A model generated the notes under the pieces. That model was not told the origin of the DNA. It saw nothing but the letters and a program-made list of their open reading frames with translations, and searched no databases. DNA of 64,000 nt, from NCBI RefSeq assembly GCF_000374125.1, contig NZ_KB893626.1, forward strand, positions 510,679 through 574,678, read 5' to 3'. This DNA comes from Niabella aurantiaca DSM 17617. Lineage in GTDB: Bacteria; Bacteroidota; Bacteroidia; Chitinophagales; Chitinophagaceae. Positions 9,331 through 17,242 of the stretch are shown piece by piece. The translations under genes and the position numbers were made by a program. Each line of letters opens with the position of its first letter. The first letter of the stretch is position 1.

Positions 9331-9675
9331 TCGATACAAAAATTATTTACTACAAATTTTATTCACATTTTAAAACGGCCTGTGGATATGTAGCATTCAT
9401 TTTGAAGCACCGGAACCGGCTGATAAAACAAAGAAAAGAAAGTGTCTTGTCTCCTCATTATTTAAAGAACCGCTGGAACATGGATGAATAAAGGGTTTTA
9501 TGAAGAAAGCATTTTTTATTTCGATGGAGGCGCAAGATGTTTTGATGATTGTTTGGTTGATAAAAGCGGGCTTTTTTGATCCCGGATAACAACATAAAAA
9601 TCTTTTGAAAGCGTACAGAAAATTTCCGGAATGTGAAAAACTTTGGCGTTTTGTACTTCAACAACCAGTTACGCC

Positions 9676-9683
9676 TAACTTTG
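9676..9683 (+). promoter_or_regulatory. -7 element of lpxD
   Basis: TAACTTTG fits TAnnTTTG exactly, with a TTTTG 22 nt upstream (9649-9653) as a possible -33 element. It ends 11 nt before ATG 9695 and argues for that start over the longer in-frame ATG at 9605, which lies upstream of the promoter. Confidence 0.5.
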
Positions 9684-9694
9684 AAAAAAAAGAT

Positions 9695-10651
9695 ATGCGA
9701 TTCGAAAATCCTGTTCCGCTTTCAGAAATAGCGGCGCTTATCGCGGCAAGAATTGTAGGGGATCATGATGCTGCAGCAACGGGCATCAATGAGATCCACC
9801 AGGTGGAAAAGGGCGACCTTGTTTTTGTAGATCATCCTAAATATTATGATACGAGCATTCATTCGGCAGCCAGTTTTATCATCATCAATACGGAGCAGAA
9901 GGTACCGGAAGGCAAAGCATTGCTGATCGTTGATGAACCGTTTGAGGCATACCTGAAGATCGTATCTGCCTACCGCCCGTTCCGTCCTTCCATGGAAGCG
10001 GTTGCGGCAACGGCACAAACAGGGCCCGGTACCGTTATCATGCCTCATGTATATCTGGGCAATCATGTTACGATCGGCGCTCATTGTGTGATCTATCCCA
10101 ATGTAACCATTATGGATCACTGTACCATTGGTGACAATGTGATCATTCAAAGCGGAACGGTTATTGGCAGCGATGCTTTTTATTATAATAAAAAAACCAA
10201 CCGGCCGGTGCATTATAAAAAGATGATCAGTTGCGGTAGGGTGGAAATAGAAGCCGATGTGGAAATCGGAGCGGGTTGCACCATCGACCGGGGTGTTACC
10301 GGTGTTACCCGTATCGGTGCCGGCACCAAGATGGATAACCTCGTACATATCGGGCATGATACCCTGGTGGGCAAGAACTGTTTGTTTGCAGCGCAGGTGG
10401 GTATTGCGGGGGCCTCGGTCATTGAAGATGAAGTGATCCTTTGGGGACAGGTGGGGGTGAGCAAAACACTGACGATTGGTAAAGGTGCGGTGATCAATGC
10501 ACAGAGCGGAGTAGCTTCTTCCCTGAAAGGAGGGGGAGCATATTTTGGCAGCCCGGCTGTTCCTGCCCATGAAAAAAAGAAAGAGCTTGTTTGGATCAAA
10601 CGGATCCCCCAGATATGGGACCGGTTAAACAAAAGCGAATCATCCAGTTAG
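9695..10651 (+). CDS. lpxD: LpxD-like UDP-3-O-acylglucosamine N-acyltransferase
   Basis: This is a 318-residue left-handed beta-helix acyltransferase. Residues about 1-95 form the N-terminal uridine-binding domain (with the LVFVDHPKYYD stretch). Then come hexapeptide repeats (IGAHCVIYPNVTI and similar) and the LpxD-type core DNLVHIGHDT, whose second His matches the catalytic His of the QIAHN motif in E. coli LpxD. LpxD adds the second 3-hydroxyacyl chain in lipid A assembly. The protein is shorter than the usual 340-350 residue LpxD, so it may be a second, divergent copy. Start 9695 is chosen because the -7 element lies just before it. Confidence 0.8.
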   Translation: MRFENPVPLSEIAALIAARIVGDHDAAATGINEIHQVEKGDLVFVDHPKYYDTSIHSAASFIIINTEQKVPEGKALLIVDEPFEAYLKIVSAYRPFRPSMEAVAATAQTGPGTVIMPHVYLGNHVTIGAHCVIYPNVTIMDHCTIGDNVIIQSGTVIGSDAFYYNKKTNRPVHYKKMISCGRVEIEADVEIGAGCTIDRGVTGVTRIGAGTKMDNLVHIGHDTLVGKNCLFAAQVGIAGASVIEDEVILWGQVGVSKTLTIGKGAVINAQSGVASSLKGGGAYFGSPAVPAHEKKKELVWIKRIPQIWDRLNKSESSS

Positions 10652-10705
10652 CAAAAAATTCAAGGTTTCTTTTTATACCCGCGTTCTGCTTCGTACCTTG
10701 CGGCC

Positions 10706-13063
10706 ATGCAGGATTATTTAGCAGGATTGAATGAACGGCAAAAAGAGGCCGTACTACATATTAATGGCCCATTGATGATCATAGCGGGGGCCGGAAGCGG
10801 AAAAACCAAAGTGCTCACCACACGGATTGCTCACCTGATGGCCAAGGGGATTGATGCCTTTAATATACTGGCGCTTACGTTCACCAATAAAGCGGCCAGG
10901 GAAATGAAAGAACGTGTTGAACGGATACTCGGGAACAACGAGGCCCGGAATTTATACATCGGAACTTTTCACAGCGTTTTTGCAAGGATCCTTCGCGCAG
11001 AAGCCCACCGCCTGGGCTATCCCAATAGCTTTACCATCTATGATACGGATGATGCCAAGAGCGTTGTAAAAACGGTGATCAATGAAATGCAGTTGGATGA
11101 TAAGCTGTACAAACCGGCTACGGTTTATAACCGGATCTCTGCTGCAAAGAATGCGCTGGTAAGCCCGCTGGATTATGTTACTGATTACCATATACAGCAG
11201 GAAGACATGCGCGCCAACCGGCCGGCCATCGGCAAGATCTATGATGCCTATTGCAAGCGCTGTTTTAAGAACGGGGCGATGGATTTCGACGACCTGCTGC
11301 TGAAGTTCTATGAATTGCTGAAAAGCTTTCCGGAAGTACTGAGCAAGTACCAGCATAAATTCCGGTATATCATGATCGATGAGTACCAGGATACCAACCC
11401 AGCCCAGTATGAGATCGTTAAGCTGCTGGGTGCGATGCATGAGAATGTTTGTGTGGTGGGTGATGATGCACAAAGTATTTACAGCTTCCGGGGCGCTACC
11501 ATTCAAAATATCCTGCAGTTTCAAAAGGATTATGACGATGTAAAAGTGGTGAAGCTGGAACAGAATTACCGGAGCACACAAAACATCATCCATGTAGCCA
11601 ATGAGGTGATCCGCAACAACAAGGCCCAGATCCCCAAAGTGCTGTTTACGGAGAATGTCAGTGGGGAAAAGATCCGGATCGTGCGCACCATGACGGATAA
11701 TGATGAAGGCAAATTTGTGGCCGATACCATCCAGGAGCAAAAATTACGCAATCATTTTTCCAACCGGGATTTTGCCATCTTATACCGAACCAACGCGCAA
11801 AGCCGCGCCTTCGAGGAATCGCTGCGCCGCATGAGCATTCCCTATACCATGTATGGCGGCATCAGCTTTTACCAGCGTAAAGAGATCAAAGACCTTGTGT
11901 CTTATCTGCGGTTGATCGTAAACAGCCGCGATGAAGAAGCCCTGAAGCGGATCATTAACTACCCGGTAAGAGGCATTGGAAAAACAACGATCGACAAGAT
12001 CCTGCTGCTGGCCAATACCCATCAGATCACTATGTGGGAAGTGCTGGAAAAGGCAGACCAGTTCGGTTTCCGCGCCGGTACGCTGAATGTGATCCAGGAT
12101 TTTGTGCTGATGATCCAAAGCTTTTCCAGCATGCTGAAAAAACAAAATGCTTATGATGTGGCTTTTCACGTGGGGAAGCAGACCAACCTGGTGAAAGAGC
12201 TTTTTAACGATAAAAGTACCGAAGGACTGCAACGTTATGAGAACATACAGGAGCTGCTCAACTCCATTAAAGAATGGGTGGAAAGCCCGGACAATGAAGA
12301 AGGCGAGGTGATCGACAAAAGCCTGGGCGCCTATCTGCAACAGATCACGTTGCTGACCGATGCCGATAACAAGGACCCGGATGCCGATACCGTAAAGCTG
12401 ATGACGATCCATGCTGCGAAGGGCCTGGAGTTTTCCTGTGTTTTTGCCGCCGGACTGGAAGAGCAGCTGTTTCCCAATGCCATGAGCATTAATACAAGGG
12501 AGGAACTGGAAGAAGAACGACGGTTGTTCTATGTAGTGGTAACCCGTGCCAAGAGCCGGCTGTGGATCACATATGCGAATACCCGGTATAAGTTCGGATC
12601 CTTGGTTCAAAACGAGCCCAGCCGCTTTATTGAAGAGCTTCCCAAAGACTATATCGACAATACCTACGCCGGCGGAGGTACCAAAATGCAACGTTCGTTC
12701 GGGTTTGGCAGTTCGGGATCTGTTTATGAGCGGATGAGCGGAGGCCGGGGCAACAGCGGGGGAGGCACCATTGCCGCCGAAAAAAAATACGGGCCTCCGC
12801 CTGCAAAAAAAACAACGCCGGAATATCTTGGCCCCAAACCGGAAGCAAAAAAGACCATTGAACATACACCGTCGGCAGATTTTCAGCCCAGTGATATCAG
12901 TGAAATAGCGGTAGGCCGGAAAGTGGAACATCAGAAATTTGGATTTGGCGAAGTACTGAAGTTGGAAGGGAACCAGCACAATAAGATGGCCCTGATCCGG
13001 TTTGACGCCAATGGGGAAAAGAAAATCCTCCTGAATTATGCGCGTCTGAAAATTTTATCCTGA
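10706..13063 (+). CDS. pcrA: UvrD/PcrA-type ATP-dependent DNA helicase
   Basis: The 785-residue SF1A helicase shows the motifs in order: Walker A (AGAGSGKTKVLTTRI), TFTNKAAREM, DEYQDTN (motif II), VGDDAQSIYSFRGA (III), QNYRST (IV), TIHAAKGLEF (V) and VVTRAK (VI). A C-terminal linker rich in Gly, Pro and Lys leads to a small Tudor-like end (GRKVEHQKFGFGEV), as in PcrA. These helicases act in nucleotide excision repair, replication restart and displacement of RNA polymerase. TACCTTG ends 5 nt before the ATG, so the message may be leaderless. Confidence 0.95.
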   Translation: MQDYLAGLNERQKEAVLHINGPLMIIAGAGSGKTKVLTTRIAHLMAKGIDAFNILALTFTNKAAREMKERVERILGNNEARNLYIGTFHSVFARILRAEAHRLGYPNSFTIYDTDDAKSVVKTVINEMQLDDKLYKPATVYNRISAAKNALVSPLDYVTDYHIQQEDMRANRPAIGKIYDAYCKRCFKNGAMDFDDLLLKFYELLKSFPEVLSKYQHKFRYIMIDEYQDTNPAQYEIVKLLGAMHENVCVVGDDAQSIYSFRGATIQNILQFQKDYDDVKVVKLEQNYRSTQNIIHVANEVIRNNKAQIPKVLFTENVSGEKIRIVRTMTDNDEGKFVADTIQEQKLRNHFSNRDFAILYRTNAQSRAFEESLRRMSIPYTMYGGISFYQRKEIKDLVSYLRLIVNSRDEEALKRIINYPVRGIGKTTIDKILLLANTHQITMWEVLEKADQFGFRAGTLNVIQDFVLMIQSFSSMLKKQNAYDVAFHVGKQTNLVKELFNDKSTEGLQRYENIQELLNSIKEWVESPDNEEGEVIDKSLGAYLQQITLLTDADNKDPDADTVKLMTIHAAKGLEFSCVFAAGLEEQLFPNAMSINTREELEEERRLFYVVVTRAKSRLWITYANTRYKFGSLVQNEPSRFIEELPKDYIDNTYAGGGTKMQRSFGFGSSGSVYERMSGGRGNSGGGTIAAEKKYGPPPAKKTTPEYLGPKPEAKKTIEHTPSADFQPSDISEIAVGRKVEHQKFGFGEVLKLEGNQHNKMALIRFDANGEKKILLNYARLKILS

Positions 13064-13066
13064 ATT

Positions 13067-13086
13067 TTTTTTTAATATTAAAAAAA
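13067..13086. repeat. Perfect 20-bp A/T palindrome after pcrA
   Basis: The palindrome is a run of seven T, AAT/ATT at the centre, and seven A. It begins four bases after the pcrA stop. It might form a weak hairpin at the 3' end of the message, but a pure A/T stem is a poor terminator. Confidence 0.35.
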
Positions 13087-13180
13087 GATCTATTCTTACT
13101 CCTTGATTCTTAATTAAATAAAATTGAGACGGTGATACCTGTATTTTATGGGTAAAAAATTTTGACTCCGTTTAAAATAA

Positions 13181-13196
13181 TTGGAACAAGTTTTGC
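13181..13196 (+). promoter_or_regulatory. Sigma54-like promoter (-24 GG / -12 GC)
   Basis: TTGGAACAAGTTTTGC carries GG (13183-13184) and GC (13195-13196) exactly 10 nt apart, matching the sigma54 pattern TGGCAC-N5-TTGC with two mismatches in the -24 block. It lies 38 nt upstream of ATG 13235 of the RAYT-like gene. No -7 TAnnTTTG competitor is seen in this gap. Confidence 0.4.
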
Positions 13197-13234
13197 CTTG
13201 TTAAAACATTAACATTTAATGAACATTCTTCTGA

Positions 13235-13906
13235 ATGCGCATAGATGTGCTTGAATCATGTATTGGGGTAATAGTCATGGATACTGAACGGGTTATATCA
13301 TTTGATGATCACGGGTGTTATTTTTTAACACTGGAGACCGTTGATCTTACCGATATTTTTATCAGGCCTATGTACAAACAGATCATTGTGCATACCCTCA
13401 ATCATTATATCAGCAGCAAGGGATTGATCGTTTATGGCTGGTGCCTGATGCCCAATAAACTATACATCATCTGCCAGGTGCAGAAAAATGTCTCCTTTAA
13501 GGAATTAAGAAAGGCCTTTAAACAGTTTACCACCGAAAAGGTCATAGAGGCTGTAAATAATGAGCCGGAAGAGCGGCGGCAATGGCTGACCGAGCATTTC
13601 CAGAAGAACCATGGTTTTCTGGGAACACAAAGAAAGCTGGAGGTGTGGAAGCGGGTAAAGGAAATGCTTTCTATTGACCTGGCACGGCCGGAAATCATGG
13701 CAGATCACCTGGAACTGATCCACAATATACCCGTGCAGGAACGGATTGTCCGGTATGCTTCTGATTTTATTTACAGCTCTGCTTCAGACTATGAAACGGG
13801 AACGGAAGGATTGGTTAAGGTCGCACGGTTAAGTGCGGTAGAACAGGCACTGGATGATATCGAAAACAGGAAAAGCGTATTTAAAACAAAATTTAACAGG
13901 CGGTAG
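13235..13906 (+). CDS. RAYT-like (Y1 transposase fold) protein lacking catalytic residues
   Basis: This 223-residue protein resembles REP-associated tyrosine transposases (Y1/HUH fold). The strand that normally reads MPNHxHL is MPNKLYI here, so both metal-binding His are gone (K75, Y77). The segment that normally holds the nucleophile (LEYIHxNPV) is LELIHNIPV, so the Tyr is Leu161. The family tail SSASDY (181-186) remains. The fold is thus likely kept for DNA or RNA binding without cleavage, an exapted protein rather than a mobile element. No flanking REP hairpins or target duplications are seen. ATG 13277 is an alternative start. A sigma54-like promoter precedes it and a terminator follows at 13937. 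Confidence 0.7.
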   Translation: MRIDVLESCIGVIVMDTERVISFDDHGCYFLTLETVDLTDIFIRPMYKQIIVHTLNHYISSKGLIVYGWCLMPNKLYIICQVQKNVSFKELRKAFKQFTTEKVIEAVNNEPEERRQWLTEHFQKNHGFLGTQRKLEVWKRVKEMLSIDLARPEIMADHLELIHNIPVQERIVRYASDFIYSSASDYETGTEGLVKVARLSAVEQALDDIENRKSVFKTKFNRR

Positions 13907-13936
13907 GAAGATATCAGCGCTAAACAAATAATTTTG

Positions 13937-13965
13937 CCGGGTCCAAAGATGGATCCGGTTTTTTT
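13937..13965 (+). terminator. Intrinsic terminator that abuts the GH25 start codon
   Basis: Arms CCGGGTCC (13937-13944) and GGATCCGG (13951-13958) pair with one G-T mismatch around a 6-nt loop, followed by seven T (13959-13965). The next base is the A of the GH25 ATG. It lies 30 bp past the RAYT-like stop. Confidence 0.6.
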
Positions 13966-14757
13966 ATGGCAGTCAGGAAAAAGCGAAGAAAGAAAAAGAA
14001 AAAAATGACGTATCGGTGGAGGCTGATAGGGTCCCTGCTGGTACTGGTGGTATTGGTCGGGGTATTTTTTGCGCTGGACTGGAGCCAGAGGTTTGAACTC
14101 GAGGTAAAGCGGTACCCGGAGTTTGGCATCGAAATCCCCGTTGACTATTCACTCCATGGCATTGATGTATCCCGGTATCAGAAACGTATAAACTGGAAAG
14201 AAGTAAAGACCATGAGGGTCCAGCATATTGGTATCGGCTTCGCATTTATCAAGGCTACCGAAGGAGAGCGGGACCTGGATGTGCAGTTTAAGCGCAACTG
14301 GCGAAATACCCGGAAGAACGGCATGCCGCGGGGTGCATATCATTTTTTTATCCCTTCAAAAGATCCGGTCAAACAGGCGGTTAATTTTATCCGGAATGTT
14401 TCGCTGCAACCGGGCGACCTGCCGCCCGTGCTGGATGTAGAGCAAACCAATAATCTTCCGGCATCGGTGATCCGGGAGCGCTCAAAGATATGGCTGCGAC
14501 TTGTTGAACAGCATTATGGGGTAAAACCGGTGATCTATACCAACGCTGATTTTTATGATCAATACCTGGGGAAATCGTTTAATGACTATCCTTTATGGGT
14601 GGCCCACTATTATGAAAAGCGAAAACCGCACATCCGGCGTGACTGGACCCTGTGGCAGCACAATGACGCAGGTCAGGTAAATGGCATTGATGCCAAAGTT
14701 GACTTTAATGTTTTTAACGGCGACTCCGTTGCATTCCGGGAGTTTCTTATAAAATAG
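13966..14757 (+). CDS. GH25 lysozyme, membrane-anchored
   Basis: The 263-residue protein has a highly basic N-terminus (ten Lys/Arg in the first 13 residues), one membrane helix (about 20-38) and a GH25 muramidase domain (about 62-260). Family markers are HGIDVSRYQ at the first strand, FAFIKATEG, GAYHFF, and the catalytic DVE in PVLDVEQ, with YTN and WQH further on. GH25 enzymes cleave the beta-1,4 bond between MurNAc and GlcNAc. The N-in anchor places the domain in the periplasm. The start is uncertain, since ATG 13966 sits at the end of a terminator T-run; ATG 14005 (MTYRWRL) is the alternative and still keeps the helix. Confidence 0.88.
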   Translation: MAVRKKRRKKKKKMTYRWRLIGSLLVLVVLVGVFFALDWSQRFELEVKRYPEFGIEIPVDYSLHGIDVSRYQKRINWKEVKTMRVQHIGIGFAFIKATEGERDLDVQFKRNWRNTRKNGMPRGAYHFFIPSKDPVKQAVNFIRNVSLQPGDLPPVLDVEQTNNLPASVIRERSKIWLRLVEQHYGVKPVIYTNADFYDQYLGKSFNDYPLWVAHYYEKRKPHIRRDWTLWQHNDAGQVNGIDAKVDFNVFNGDSVAFREFLIK

Positions 14758-14874
14758 ACTTGCAGGATACCAGCCGGGCGATCAGGAAAACTTTTCCGGG
14801 AAAAAACGGCAGCAAACCTGTTTCAGACAACCCCGCAGGCTATTGAACGGATACCGGTGGCCGCCCCCGCGCCG

Positions 14875-15204
14875 CTATTTTTTTGCGTGCGCATTTACGT
14901 ATTGGGTCACCTGTGATATCTGCAGGTCATTGAGCTTTGCTTTTTTTACCATTGAGTTCAGGATCGGCTTCCATTCATCCGGTGTCCAGTCGGACAGGTT
15001 CTTTGCCTTATGACATTTGGTACACTTTATTTCATAAATGGCCTTACCGGCAACAAGGGGATTGCTGGAATTAAAATCTGCCGTATCGGCCTTGTTACCG
15101 GCAACCGGTTCCACCGGCCGGTTGGGTATGGTAGGCGCGGCTTTGCGGGTGCAGCTGAAAATGATAACGATGCATACAAAAAGTACACCTGCTAATTTCT
15201 TCAT
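14875..15204 (-). CDS. Small cytochrome c lipoprotein
   Basis: The 109-residue protein has a lipoprotein signal (MKKLAGVLFVCIVIIFSC) and a single haem-binding CTKCH motif. The conserved Met in ILNSMVKKAKL is the probable distal axial ligand. It is a mono-haem c-type cytochrome domain anchored in an envelope membrane, presumably an electron carrier. It is a paralogue of the next gene (both share CTKCHxAK and SMxKKAKL), and a terminator lies between them, so they need not be co-expressed. Confidence 0.82.
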   Translation of the reverse strand: MKKLAGVLFVCIVIIFSCTRKAAPTIPNRPVEPVAGNKADTADFNSSNPLVAGKAIYEIKCTKCHKAKNLSDWTPDEWKPILNSMVKKAKLNDLQISQVTQYVNAHAKK

Positions 15205-15256
15205 ATTCTCTGGGATGGTTTCTGCAATATTAACTATAAGCAGTTAAAAAATAAAA

Positions 15257-15278
15257 AACCTCCTGTTAAAAGGAGGTT
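15257..15278 (-). terminator. Intrinsic terminator between the two cytochrome genes
   Basis: AACCTCC (15257-15263) and GGAGGTT (15272-15278) form a perfect 7-bp stem with an 8-nt loop. On the minus strand it is followed by TTTTTATTTTTT. It ends the 15300-15617 transcript. Confidence 0.75.
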
Positions 15279-15299
15279 CTGATATAAAAGGGGTTCCTG

Positions 15300-15617
15300 T
15301 TATTTCTTGGCATTTGCATAAACGTAAGCGGAAACCTGCTGGATCTCCTCTTTGCTGAGTTTTGCTTTTTTAGTCATGGAAGCCAGTATGGGCCTTAAAT
15401 CTTCATAAGACTTAGAAGCAACGGCTTTGTCTTTGGCACCATGACATTTGGTGCACTTTGTTGTAAAGATGGTATGGCCGGCATCAATGGAAGCCTGATC
15501 GCTGCTAACACTGGCGGCCTCGGGAATAACGGCATCTGTAGTAGATGGAGAGGCCTTGGGCGTACAGGCAACTGCTGCCGTTAAGGCAATATAAGCGCAA
15601 AGGATTATCTTTTTCAT
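15300..15617 (-). CDS. Small cytochrome c lipoprotein, paralogue
   Basis: This 105-residue protein has a lipoprotein signal ending AAVAC, a low-complexity Ser/Ala linker, the haem motif CTKCHG, and the Met of ILASMTKKAKLS as likely sixth ligand. It duplicates the neighbouring 109-residue gene with clear similarity in the haem domain and little in the linker. The function is probably periplasmic electron transfer, with no partner enzyme encoded next to it. Confidence 0.82.
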   Translation of the reverse strand: MKKIILCAYIALTAAVACTPKASPSTTDAVIPEAASVSSDQASIDAGHTIFTTKCTKCHGAKDKAVASKSYEDLRPILASMTKKAKLSKEEIQQVSAYVYANAKK

Positions 15618-15906
15618 AAAAGGATTGTTTTTATAAAAATAACAATAAATAAGCCAACTTACAATTCTATGACAATTATTTTTTAATTTAATATTCCGGG
15701 GATCGGAATACCGGGAAACCGGTATATGCCGGACAGCTGGTAATTGCTATCCTGAAGCAGGAAAGCCATACGATCCTGTTGCGAACGATCACTTCACACC
15801 GTTTTGAACAATACCTCATAAAATTCAAAGACCGCTTATGTTATTCTTTATGAAAGGTGCCGCCGGGATCCGCTATTCGCCAAACCCATATGCATTGTCC
15901 CTTTCT

Positions 15907-16430
15907 TTATCGGGAACGATCTGGGGTCGTTTTGCCCGTACTTTCAGGGCCGTAAAAACAGATCTTTTTGAGAAAGTAAGGCTGGATATGTGCGGGGATA
16001 AAATTCCAGTTGGTAAGCGGCCGGTTTCGTATCGCAGTTGCAGCAACCGGTACCTGGCTCCGCCCGGGATCAAAGGAAATATGCGTTGCATTCATATGCC
16101 GTGCAAAGGGCGGGCCATAGTGCTCTGAACCGATGAGCACTTGGATGGGCGGATAAACGGTCTTCATCTTTTTTGCCCATGCCCGGGTACGGTCCTCCAG
16201 CGGTAATGTTTCGTCATCAAAATCATCTTTGATAATATGCGGCCTTATTTTCGGATCGGAGCTGAATTGCTCAAGGAGCCATGAAAAACGGAGATTGCCG
16301 TCAATGGGGTCGCTATCTGTATAACTCATTGAGACGATCAGTTCGTCGCAATGTGCGGCTGCAAATTCAATAAGCGCTATATGTCCTTTGTGCAGGGCAT
16401 AAATTTTCCTATGACGAGCCCCCGTGTCAT
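15907..16430 (-). pseudogene. nadR: nadR pseudogene (frameshifted, kinase domain lost)
   Basis: The frame starts at ATG 16430, overlapping the pnuC stop as ATGA, and reads MTRGLVIGKFMP. At 16395-16397 one C is missing compared with the expected MPLHKGH, so translation ends at once. Reading resumes in another frame with IALIEFAAAHCDELIVSMSY and continues through the NMN adenylyltransferase domain to the Walker A of the ribosylnicotinamide kinase domain (GPESTGKTT), after which the frame stops. The kinase domain of about 150 residues is missing. Intact NadR is bifunctional and works with PnuC in nicotinamide riboside salvage. The single-base gap alone could be a sequencing error, but the lost 3' half makes the gene broken in any case. 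Confidence 0.8.
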
Positions 16431-17041
16431 ACCGGCTTTGATGAATAAGAGCGGTATTCCTTTACCCAGTGAAGAAAGCCCATCAGTACGATGCCGGTAA
16501 ACACCAGGTATTCCAGGCTGTAGAACCGGATGCCCTTTATATAATAGAGCACGGTGGCTGTAAGGTCTACCAGCATCCAGATGATCCAGCATTCGATCTT
16601 TTTCTGGATCATGTAAAAGGTAGCCAGGATGCTCATCACCATAATAAAGGAATCCGCAAAAGGGAAAGAGCTGGGTGCCGGGAAGACCTTGGGGAACCAT
16701 TCGTGCAGGCGACCCGCAAAGGTTCCCAGCAAAAAAGTGCCCGAGCCGGCCAGCAGGATGGTGCGCGTGAGCTGTGCGGGTTTCATAAAGCTGACCTTTA
16801 GTTCCTTTTTTGCATCGGCTTCAAATGTTTTGGGGTGCGCCCAGCGCCACCAGCCCACCAGGTTGGTGGCGAAGAAAAAGACCTGCAGCAGCATATCGGG
16901 GTACAAATGTACCTGGTAATACAGCCAGAAAGAGAGCGCTACATTTACAATGCCCACCGGCCAGCTGATGATATGGGCCCGGGCAGAAAGCCAGGTGGCG
17001 GCAAGTCCTGTAAGCACACCAAAGAATTCCAGGTAGCTCAT
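16427..17041 (-). CDS. pnuC: Nicotinamide riboside transporter PnuC
   Basis: The 204-residue inner-membrane protein has the PnuC pattern: SYLEFFGVLTG, the ARAHIISWPVGIVNVALSF helix, the YYQVHLYPDM motif, NLVGWWRW, and further helices ending with a Lys/Arg-rich tail. PnuC carries nicotinamide riboside by facilitated diffusion, driven by its phosphorylation by NadR. The frame stays open upstream of ATG 17041 and reads FDIQTEFFHALGYS, which resembles the usual PnuC N-terminus, but no ATG exists before the stop; CTG 17095 is a possible non-AUG start. The gene overlaps nadR by four bases. Confidence 0.9.
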   Translation of the reverse strand: MSYLEFFGVLTGLAATWLSARAHIISWPVGIVNVALSFWLYYQVHLYPDMLLQVFFFATNLVGWWRWAHPKTFEADAKKELKVSFMKPAQLTRTILLAGSGTFLLGTFAGRLHEWFPKVFPAPSSFPFADSFIMVMSILATFYMIQKKIECWIIWMLVDLTATVLYYIKGIRFYSLEYLVFTGIVLMGFLHWVKEYRSYSSKPV

Positions 17042-17180
17042 GGAATAGCCCAGCGCGTGGAAAAACTCCGTCTGTATGTCAAAAATATTTTTCAGAAAGC
17101 CGATTATCTTTTACAAGTTATTCATGACGTTATTTCAACTTTTGATATGCTTCACTGAGGTCTGCCTCGGAGAAAGAGAA

Positions 17181-17212
17181 GAAGCCGTCTCAAAAGTAAT
17201 CGGGACGGCTTC
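17181..17212 (-). terminator. Intrinsic terminator of serS
   Basis: GAAGCCGTC (17181-17189) and GACGGCTTC (17204-17212) form a perfect 9-bp stem with a 14-nt loop. It sits 30 bp past the serS stop on the minus strand and is followed there by a T/C-rich tract. Confidence 0.65.
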
Positions 17213-17242
17213 ATTAAACTACTTATATACAGTTTGTTGTGT

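Larger units (their letters stand above)
9144..9694. other. 551-bp AT-rich gap between yicC and lpxD
   Basis: No convincing protein gene is seen here. Two short open frames (9252-9491 plus, 9458-9664 minus) are rich in Lys, Tyr and Phe from AT-rich DNA and match no family I recognise. The gap holds a strong hairpin at 9239-9262 with a T-run on the minus strand, a possible small RNA ahead of it, and the lpxD promoter at its right end. Confidence 0.5.

Noticed and set aside
9252-9491. 79-residue plus-strand ORF ahead of lpxD
   Set aside because: AT-driven composition (Lys, Tyr, Phe, Asn), no family resemblance, and no promoter element ahead of it.
13181-13906. RAYT-like ORF as an active IS200/IS605-type mobile element
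   Set aside because: Both metal-binding His and the nucleophile Tyr are replaced and no end hairpins are seen.
15711-15853. Open plus-strand frame reading VIAILKQESHTILLRTITSH and onward
   Set aside because: It reads like protein but has no start codon after the preceding stop and I recognise no family; it may be a gene remnant left by the event that cut nadR.
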